Source of the DNA: Acholeplasmatales bacterium
GTDB taxonomy: Bacteria > Bacillota_I > Bacilli_A > Acholeplasmatales > Anaeroplasmataceae
Direction: 5' to 3'
NCBI GenBank assembly: GCA_016282815.1
Contig: JAEELU010000134.1
Span: 1 to 11,768, forward strand
Length of the DNA: 11,768 nucleotides
Shown one piece after another: positions 6,461 through 11,768 of the stretch. Under the pieces are notes generated by a model that was not told where the DNA came from, did no database searches, and worked only from the letters and a program-made list of their open reading frames with translations. A program made the position numbers and the translations under genes. Numbering within the stretch: position 1 is the first letter of the stretch; each line of letters begins with the position of its first letter.

Positions 6461-7138
6461 CTATAGTACATTAGAATCTACTGCGTATGGAACAATCTGA
6501 ATTTCTAAATTACCATTTAATGTTCTTAATTCATCAATTAGCTCCTTTTCTAGTGCTACATTCTTCATTCTAATCTTGAATGATAATCTAAACATAGATC
6601 CCATACCTGTAGTTTTAACGCCAACGCTCTCTGAAGAAATTAAATATTTATCAAATGTGTTTTTGAATACATCATTATAATCTAGTGATTCTGGAATAGT
6701 AATCTTTAATAGCTTTTCATTTTCCTTATTCTTATGATCATAAATAGGTAAATATGTTAAAGCATTATATAGTAATCCAAGTCCAATTAGGATTATAGCT
6801 CCATAGGCTAAATAGCCCATACCAAAGGCTACACCCGCAGCCATAGTGATAAATATAGATATTATTTCATCTGCAGACCCAGGTGCACTTCTGAATCTGA
6901 TTAACGCAAATGCACCACCAATTGCTATACCAACTCCTAAATTACCATTAACAAATGATAATATAGCCCCAACAACGAATGGTAATAATGCATTTACTAA
7001 AAAGAATCTCTTAGTAGAATGTACCTTAAATGATAGTATCCAGGAATATATAAAGCCTGATACTAAGGCTACACCTGCCATTATAAAGAATTGTAAAACA
7101 CTTGATATTGATTCATTTGAAAATATTGGATCAAACAT
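6461..7138 (-). CDS. DUF4956 family membrane protein
   Basis: This 225-residue integral membrane protein belongs to a family of unknown function often encoded beside VTC-type polyphosphate polymerases. About five hydrophobic segments fall at roughly 14-36, 44-64, 66-80, 92-108 and 111-130. The strongest family mark is GGAFALIRFRSAPGSADEI near residues 75-92, between membrane segments. Residues 140-225 form a soluble alpha/beta tail. An ATG three codons upstream (7147) directly abuts GAAGGG, which is too close to serve it. The ATG at 7138 has workable spacing and is preferred, with moderate certainty. It sits 15 nt after the VTC gene and 9 nt before the lipoprotein gene, so the three very likely form one operon. 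A transport or assembly role for polymer is only inference. Confidence 0.88.
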   Translation of the reverse strand: MFDPIFSNESISSVLQFFIMAGVALVSGFIYSWILSFKVHSTKRFFLVNALLPFVVGAILSFVNGNLGVGIAIGGAFALIRFRSAPGSADEIISIFITMAAGVAFGMGYLAYGAIILIGLGLLYNALTYLPIYDHKNKENEKLLKITIPESLDYNDVFKNTFDKYLISSESVGVKTTGMGSMFRLSFKIRMKNVALEKELIDELRTLNGNLEIQIVPYAVDSNVL

Positions 7139-7153
7139 AATTATCATTCCCTT

Positions 7154-7849
7154 CTATCTTAGTCCTAGGACCTCTTTTTTATAGGCCTCACCGTATTTTG
7201 AAAAGCTACTTATATAAATATTTCCCTTATCTAATATATTAGTTAGCCATAATGGTATAGAATCCTGTACCTTTATTTCTAATATTGCACATTCATCATC
7301 AAATAATGAAATACCCTCCATTGAGCTATCAAGCCTTAAATCATCAACCCTATATCTTGGGTTATAATCAATAGTTAATCTCAAATCACCATCAGGCTCA
7401 TAATATGCTACTCTATCGTATATTATTAAGCATGATGGAACTAATCTTTCATAATAATCTCTGAAATAGGTAATCTCCTTTTCTATTTGTCCATCATCGA
7501 AATTATTATTTGTATTAGTAAAGAATTCATTAACCTCATCTACTGATGTAGTGATTCTTCTTTTATATACTATTCCATAGGCCTTTCTTTTTAATTCTAG
7601 AAATACAGGCTTACCAGGCTTATTAAGTCCATATGATCTTAATCTAACCTTTTCCTTAAATTCAGGCTTTTCTATAGATTCTCTAATAAGCCTATAATTT
7701 GGTGTATCGTAATAAAGTGATGCAATTGACGTTTTACCATATTCATCAATTTCCATATGTCCATTTAAGGCATTAACTAAATAATCAATCTGTTCCTTAT
7801 TCAAAACATACTTAAGCTCATATCTTTTCATAACAGCTATTGTTTGCAT
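7154..7849 (-). CDS. VTC-domain polyphosphate polymerase family protein
   Basis: This 231-residue protein has a VTC-type triphosphate-tunnel fold. In yeast Vtc4 this domain makes polyphosphate from ATP with a metal ion; most bacterial stand-alone copies are untested. The basic and acidic tunnel residues are in place: RYELKY (Lys13), KVRLRSYG (Arg69, Arg71), FLELKRK (Glu85, Lys87), YKRR (95-98), IIYDRVAY (Arg146), LRLTID (Arg157), ILEIKV (Glu191, Lys193) and FSKYGEAY (Lys218, Tyr219). No tunnel residue is obviously missing. A GTG at 7867 gives a longer frame, but GAGGTGA six bases before the ATG at 7849 decides the start. It has no membrane segment of its own. The DUF4956 gene just downstream probably supplies the membrane part. 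It is the first gene of the three-gene operon. Confidence 0.9.
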   Translation of the reverse strand: MQTIAVMKRYELKYVLNKEQIDYLVNALNGHMEIDEYGKTSIASLYYDTPNYRLIRESIEKPEFKEKVRLRSYGLNKPGKPVFLELKRKAYGIVYKRRITTSVDEVNEFFTNTNNNFDDGQIEKEITYFRDYYERLVPSCLIIYDRVAYYEPDGDLRLTIDYNPRYRVDDLRLDSSMEGISLFDDECAILEIKVQDSIPLWLTNILDKGNIYISSFSKYGEAYKKEVLGLR

Positions 7850-7871
7850 ATCAATCACCTCGTTCACCTAT

Positions 7872-7900
7872 ATTAAAAATAAAAAGTGCTGCCTATGCAA
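7872..7900 (-). promoter_or_regulatory. possible promoter of the VTC operon
   Basis: TTGCAT at 7900-7895, 17 bp, then TTTAAT at 7877-7872 is a passable sigma-A promoter with a predicted start near 7865. It lies within the terminator hairpin at 7873-7905. If it is not used, the operon must be transcribed from further upstream through that hairpin, which would then act as an attenuator. Confidence 0.35.
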
Positions 7901-7905
7901 CACTT
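7873..7905 (-). terminator. intrinsic terminator between the GH2 gene and the VTC operon
   Basis: AAGTGTTGC (7905-7897) pairs with GCAGCACTT (7892-7884), a 9-bp stem with one G-U pair and a 4-nt loop, followed by TTTATTTTTA. It lies about 94 nt after the stop codon of the glycoside hydrolase and about 24 nt before the VTC ATG. It most simply ends the hydrolase message. The 93 nt between the hydrolase stop and the hairpin hold no other structure or gene that I can see. Confidence 0.85.
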
Positions 7906-7998
7906 CTTACTTCCTTCACTTTATTTAACATTTTTATTCAAATTAAATCACAAATTTTTCACATTTTTAAATCTTTTCTAATACATATTTTACCATTA

Positions 7999-10299
7999 TT
8001 AGCATTCTATCTCAAAATCAATGCTTATATTTCCTATAGGTGATTTAATATCTAATTTACCAATATTACCCTTTCCATTTGTTTTAACATAAACACCAGA
8101 ATATCCTCCCTTAAATGAAACAATACTAGGTCCTATTAAATCAATACCACCTAATACACTAATTTCAAATGGCTCATTATAATATGGTAATATATTATTA
8201 TTTTGATCTAATGCACTAATTCTTATCAATGAGACATCATACATATTTTTATGAATTAATTTAGTACTTGATATTTTATATTCTAAATGTAGCTTTCTAG
8301 CCTTACTCAAATTAATAGTTTTAAATATTTTATTATTCCTTATTGCTTCAAAGGTATAAACTATTTCCTTTGAGCCCCAATTACCTATATATTTACCATA
8401 TAGCTCATAGCCCTTTTGGTAATTAACATGATTAAATAGCATTAGCCTTAAATACATAAGCTTATACTTTAGTGGCATCCTATTACCGTATTTTAGGGTA
8501 GCGTATAAGACTCTTTTCATCATATCTGAGGCCTTCTTAGAATAGCCTTCCTTTTTCTCAAGCAAATCACCAACAAAATCATCAATTAATATTGGGCTAT
8601 TAGGAATATTATTATATATTCTATTACTATCATCATATACCTTTATTAATTCACCATTGCGATATAAATTAATCTTATCTGCGTTAGTAAATGCATATAC
8701 AGTATCTATCATACTAGCATCATAATCACCCATATTTAATTCAGATGATAAATTGAAATAATCATCCTTAGATTGTGATGAGAATATATAGCTTGAAATC
8801 TTAGGATTCCTAAACATATCTAATACTCCGTGATAGCAAATCCTATCACCACTACCAAAATCCTTATGGGTATTATAATCTGCCATGCACCATGTAAAGA
8901 ATCCTGTGATTTCATCATCACCATAGAATTCATTCATACCCTTACAAATTCTTCTTACCTGCTCAAATCGTTCTATTTCCTTATCAAACATCTTCGTTGG
9001 ATGCATATGTCCATTAAATTCAGATACTAAATATGGAATATTTTTACTACATATATTCTTCTTTTCTGATAATCCTCTTTCCATCTTAGGATCACAGAAA
9101 TCATTATATGTATAAACATCCTCTAGCTCCTCACCATGCTGATAACACCTTACACCACCTGTAGGTCTAGTAGAATCTAGCTTATGGGCAAGCTCATTTG
9201 CTTTAGAATATAAATCATGATCATCGATAGATTCATTTATTCTAACTCCCCACATAATAATAGATGGATGGTTTCTATATTCTAATATCATACTTTTAAC
9301 ATTATCAAGATGACATCCTTTCCATTTCTCATCTCCTAAATGCTGCCAACCAGGTGCCTCAGTAAATACTAATAATCCTAACCTATCACACATATCAATA
9401 AAATACTTACCCTGCATATAATGTGATGTTCTTACTGCATTTACTGCTAATTCGTATTTTAGTATTTTAGCATCTAATTCCTGCATTGATTTAGGCATCG
9501 CATAACCTACATATGGGAATGACTGATGTCTATTTAATCCTAATATCTTTACCCTTTTACCATTTAGATAGAATCCATCATTTTTAAATAAAACAGTTCT
9601 TAATCCAAATGTAGTATTAAATATATCATCATTAATAATAATTCTTAAATCATATAAATTAGGATTATCGATATCCCATAGTTTAGGATTATTTATTTCA
9701 ATATTAATAGATTCTAATCTTTCCTTAGGATTAATATCCTTTTCTATAATAATTTCATTATTAAATAATACCTCTAATTTATAATTAATTATTTCATTTA
9801 ATTTAACATCTAAATCTATAAACCATTTTTTGTTTTTATTAATAGGCTTAACAAATACATCCTCTACATATTCTTTATTACAAATATCGATATATACATC
9901 TCTATATATACCACCATATGTCAAATAATCTATAACATTACCAAAGGGTGGTATATTTAAATCCTCATTAGAATCTACCATTACCTTTAGCTTATTATCA
10001 AAATCATATTCTATATAATCCTTAATATCTATACTAAATTTATTATATCCACAGCTATTAGTATAAATATGCTTATCATTAATATAAATATCAGATTTAT
10101 GAGCTACTCCCTCAAATGTTAATATAATATGCTTATTCCTATATTCACTAGAAATATTAATATTTTTCTCATATACTGATGTCATTTGATAATCTTCCTC
10201 GTTACAATAATTATATGGTATTTCACATACAGTATGAGGTATATTAACTAAATTACCATTAAAGCTCCAGTCCATATTTAAATAAATTCTTTTTATCAT
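7999..10299 (-). CDS. glycoside hydrolase family 2 enzyme (beta-galactosidase-like)
   Basis: This 766-residue retaining glycosidase has no signal peptide, so it probably acts in the cytoplasm on imported oligosaccharides. In order: an N-terminal jelly-roll sugar-binding domain (about 1-145, with YGGIYRDVY), an immunoglobulin-like domain (about 146-235), a TIM barrel (about 236-510), a helical insert (about 570-637) and a C-terminal beta domain with LIGPS and GGYSGVYVKT. The acid/base is Glu356 in WGVRINES and the nucleophile is Glu427 in YLVSEFNGH. Both and the GLNRHQ motif are intact. A GTG at 10308 extends the frame, but GGGTGA before the ATG at 10299 marks the start. It stands alone between two terminators with its own promoter. 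The substrate cannot be read from the sequence: beta-galactoside, beta-glucuronide and others remain possible. Confidence 0.93.
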   Translation of the reverse strand: MIKRIYLNMDWSFNGNLVNIPHTVCEIPYNYCNEEDYQMTSVYEKNINISSEYRNKHIILTFEGVAHKSDIYINDKHIYTNSCGYNKFSIDIKDYIEYDFDNKLKVMVDSNEDLNIPPFGNVIDYLTYGGIYRDVYIDICNKEYVEDVFVKPINKNKKWFIDLDVKLNEIINYKLEVLFNNEIIIEKDINPKERLESINIEINNPKLWDIDNPNLYDLRIIINDDIFNTTFGLRTVLFKNDGFYLNGKRVKILGLNRHQSFPYVGYAMPKSMQELDAKILKYELAVNAVRTSHYMQGKYFIDMCDRLGLLVFTEAPGWQHLGDEKWKGCHLDNVKSMILEYRNHPSIIMWGVRINESIDDHDLYSKANELAHKLDSTRPTGGVRCYQHGEELEDVYTYNDFCDPKMERGLSEKKNICSKNIPYLVSEFNGHMHPTKMFDKEIERFEQVRRICKGMNEFYGDDEITGFFTWCMADYNTHKDFGSGDRICYHGVLDMFRNPKISSYIFSSQSKDDYFNLSSELNMGDYDASMIDTVYAFTNADKINLYRNGELIKVYDDSNRIYNNIPNSPILIDDFVGDLLEKKEGYSKKASDMMKRVLYATLKYGNRMPLKYKLMYLRLMLFNHVNYQKGYELYGKYIGNWGSKEIVYTFEAIRNNKIFKTINLSKARKLHLEYKISSTKLIHKNMYDVSLIRISALDQNNNILPYYNEPFEISVLGGIDLIGPSIVSFKGGYSGVYVKTNGKGNIGKLDIKSPIGNISIDFEIEC

Positions 10300-10329
10300 A
10301 TAAATCACCCATCGAATAAATTCTATATG

Positions 10330-10358
10330 ATTATATCATATAAAAAACACTAGTTCAA
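10330..10358 (-). promoter_or_regulatory. promoter of the GH2 gene
   Basis: TTGAAC at 10358-10353, a 17-bp spacer, and a perfect TATAAT at 10335-10330 give a predicted start near 10323 and a leader of about 25 nt. The -35 box lies in the loop and downstream arm of the preceding gene's terminator, so the two signals share the same bases. Confidence 0.7.
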
Positions 10359-10365
10359 ACTAGTG
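10342..10365 (-). terminator. terminator of the cation efflux gene
   Basis: A perfect 7-bp stem pairs CACTAGT (10365-10359) with ACTAGTG (10354-10348) around a 4-nt loop, followed by six T residues. It begins four bases after the stop codon. Confidence 0.88.
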
Positions 10366-10369
10366 CTTA

Positions 10370-11554
10370 TTAATAATATGGATGCTCAACATCAATATTA
10401 AATTCATATTTATTATTGAATAGCTCATGTATTCTATTCTTAATTTCAGTATCATTAGAATTAAATGGTGTAACCATATCAAATAATACTAAATGCTTCT
10501 TACCTCTTCTTATAATTCTAATATCATGTATGCTTACATCCTTATAATTTTCATTTAAGAATTTTTCTATTTTATCCTTTATTTCAAATAATTCCTTATC
10601 TGATAAATCTATAGGATCTAAATGAATAGTTAATTCTATACCATATTCATTTTTAATATTATATTCTATCTTATCTATTACATCATGAATATATTCTAAC
10701 GTATTATTCTTATCTACCTCTAAATGAATAGTCATATAGCATTTAGACTCACCATAGGTATGACACATTACATCATGGTAATTTAATATTTCCTTATGCT
10801 TCTTGATTTCAGCTATTACCTTATCTATGTATTCCTTGTTAAGCTTAGTACCAAGTAGTGGATTAGATTCCTCCTTAAGTAGGGTAACACCAGTATAGAT
10901 GATAAACATAGATACTAATATACCAAGTAGACCATCTAATGAGAATGGAATACCAATACCATTTAATGATAATACATATTCAATAATTAAAGCTATTAAT
11001 ATTAATGATGTAGTTAATACATCATTTAAGGAATCACGATAATTAGCCTTAAGGCTAATAGATGAAATAATATTACCTATTTTATAATAGGTATATGCTT
11101 GATATATTTTAATTAATATTGATACACCTAATATTATTACGTTAATAATAAATAAATTACTTAGAAAGCTTTCCTCCTTATAGCTTACCATTTTATATAT
11201 TGATGAGCCTAAAAGTACTATTCCTACAATTATTATTACAAGTGAAACTAATAGGCCTGATATATATTCCATTCTTTCATGACCAAATGGATGCTTCTCA
11301 TCAGGCTTCTTTTTAGATACCTTAAAGCCTATTAGGGCAACAATACTAGTTGCCATATCACTTAGGTTATTTATAGCATCTGAAATAATGGATATACTAA
11401 ATGATATAATACCTATTACTAGCTTTGAGGAGAAAACTAAAAGGTTAGATATAATACCTACAATGCTTGCTAAAACACCATGGGCTAATCTAACGTCTTT
11501 ATCAGAAATATTATCATAATTTTTAATAAATATTCTTCTTAATAAATTAATCAT
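10370..11554 (-). CDS. cation diffusion facilitator (CDF) metal efflux transporter, possibly Mn-type
   Basis: This 394-residue membrane antiporter exports divalent metal ions in exchange for protons. Six membrane segments fall at about 24-48, 52-78, 97-118, 133-155, 179-198 and 206-226. A long cytoplasmic part follows (about 230-394), longer than the single ferredoxin-like domain of YiiP and possibly holding two. The transport site is NxxxD in SDAINNLSD (Asn62, Asp66) on segment 2 and DxxxD in RDSLND (Asp174, Asp178) on segment 5. Zinc transporters of the family have His in the segment-5 pair. An all N/D site is associated with manganese exporters such as MntE, so Mn2+ is the favoured but unproven substrate. 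HPFGHERMEY is the usual loop motif. The ATG at 11554 follows AAAGGTGA; the GTG at 11563 lies inside that site and is rejected. Confidence 0.93.
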   Translation of the reverse strand: MINLLRRIFIKNYDNISDKDVRLAHGVLASIVGIISNLLVFSSKLVIGIISFSISIISDAINNLSDMATSIVALIGFKVSKKKPDEKHPFGHERMEYISGLLVSLVIIIVGIVLLGSSIYKMVSYKEESFLSNLFIINVIILGVSILIKIYQAYTYYKIGNIISSISLKANYRDSLNDVLTTSLILIALIIEYVLSLNGIGIPFSLDGLLGILVSMFIIYTGVTLLKEESNPLLGTKLNKEYIDKVIAEIKKHKEILNYHDVMCHTYGESKCYMTIHLEVDKNNTLEYIHDVIDKIEYNIKNEYGIELTIHLDPIDLSDKELFEIKDKIEKFLNENYKDVSIHDIRIIRRGKKHLVLFDMVTPFNSNDTEIKNRIHELFNNKYEFNIDVEHPYY

Positions 11555-11572
11555 AATTTTCACCTTTCATTT

Positions 11573-11578
11573 ATTATA
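11573..11578 (-). promoter_or_regulatory. possible -10 box of the cation efflux gene
   Basis: There is a perfect TATAAT at 11578-11573. The region 16-18 bp upstream is the T-run of the tRNA terminator and offers only a poor -35 match. The predicted start near 11566 leaves a very short leader in which the ribosome binding site sits almost at the 5' end. This is a candidate only. Confidence 0.4.
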
Positions 11579-11592
11579 CTACTTTTTAATAA

Positions 11593-11618
11593 TAAAAAAA
11601 GCTTCCACCTGGAAGCTT
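11593..11618 (-). terminator. terminator of the tRNA cluster
   Basis: AAGCTTCC (11618-11611) pairs perfectly with GGAAGCTT (11606-11599) around the loop AGGT and runs into a T-tract. It lies about 12 nt after the CCA end of tRNA-Thr. It is the strongest terminator in the window. Confidence 0.93.
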
Positions 11619-11630
11619 GTATTGATTAGA

Positions 11631-11706
<76 letters not shown>

Positions 11707-11707
11707 A

Positions 11708-11768
11708 TGGTGGAGGACAACGGGCTCGAACCGCTGACCCTCTGCTTGTAAGGCAGATGCTCTCCCAA
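11708..11768 (-). tRNA. tRNA-Val (anticodon UAC), 5' end cut by the window
   Basis: The 3' 61 nt of a tRNA are visible, including the encoded CCA (11710-11708), the acceptor 3' arm TCCTCC, the T-arm GGTTCGAGCCC, and the anticodon arm TCTGC-CTTACAA-GCAGA with anticodon TAC at 11750-11748. About 15 nt of the 5' acceptor and D-arm lie beyond the window. A single base separates it from tRNA-Thr. Confidence 0.95.

Noticed and set aside
6204..6500. Hydrophobic plus-strand ORF opposite the lipoprotein start
   Set aside because: Its Leu/Val runs mirror the Ser/Asn-rich tether and signal peptide codons on the minus strand, and it crosses the operon junction without a ribosome binding site.
7850..7867. 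GTG start for the VTC gene at 7867 (with similar GTG starts at 10308 and 11563 for the GH2 and CDF genes)
   Set aside because: In each case the GTG lies upstream of or inside the ribosome binding site that serves the ATG a few codons later.
370..11554. UGA read as tryptophan
   Set aside because: All ten genes are full length under the standard code with TGG tryptophans and no in-frame TGA, so nothing supports recoding.

Overview
The window looks like chromosome of a low-GC Gram-positive bacterium (Bacillota). The evidence is strongly AT-biased coding sequence, near-consensus AGGAGG ribosome binding sites, the rpsF-ssb-rpsR order, a lipoprotein with a classical lipobox, and intrinsic terminators after most transcription units. 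All ten protein genes and both tRNAs lie on the minus strand. None of the ten genes ends in TGA. Together with the gene content this points towards the Erysipelotrichia/Mollicutes-side lineages of gut Bacillota, but that placement is inference.

Layout, in order of transcription (right to left). A tRNA-Val(UAC) cut by the window edge and a tRNA-Thr(UGU) end in a strong terminator. Next is a cation diffusion facilitator whose metal-site residues look like the manganese-type subgroup, then a large cytoplasmic family 2 glycoside hydrolase. Then comes a tight three-gene operon: a VTC-type polyphosphate polymerase domain protein, a DUF4956 membrane protein, and a beta-helix carbohydrate-binding (Cthe_2159-like) lipoprotein. 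Pyruvate kinase follows, sharing an operon with an unfamiliar membrane-anchored protein that has a PSP1-like segment, a long Glu/Pro-rich acidic stretch and a C-terminal domain of unknown function. The last unit is rpsF-ssb-rpsR (S6, SSB, S18), with a good promoter and a structured leader.

The left 369 bases hold no convincing gene. They contain two 93-bp direct repeats that differ at two bases, each carrying an intrinsic terminator for minus-strand transcription. Between them is a 19-base-pair stem-loop with one mismatch. The right-hand repeat probably ends the rpsF operon. The whole module looks like a dispersed intergenic element or a small structured RNA.

The two most interesting items are the VTC-DUF4956-beta-helix lipoprotein operon, a recurring but functionally unexplained set that suggests an anionic-polymer or surface system, and the repeat/hairpin module. 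A general theme is compactness: several promoters appear to sit inside or directly against the terminator of the gene before them.
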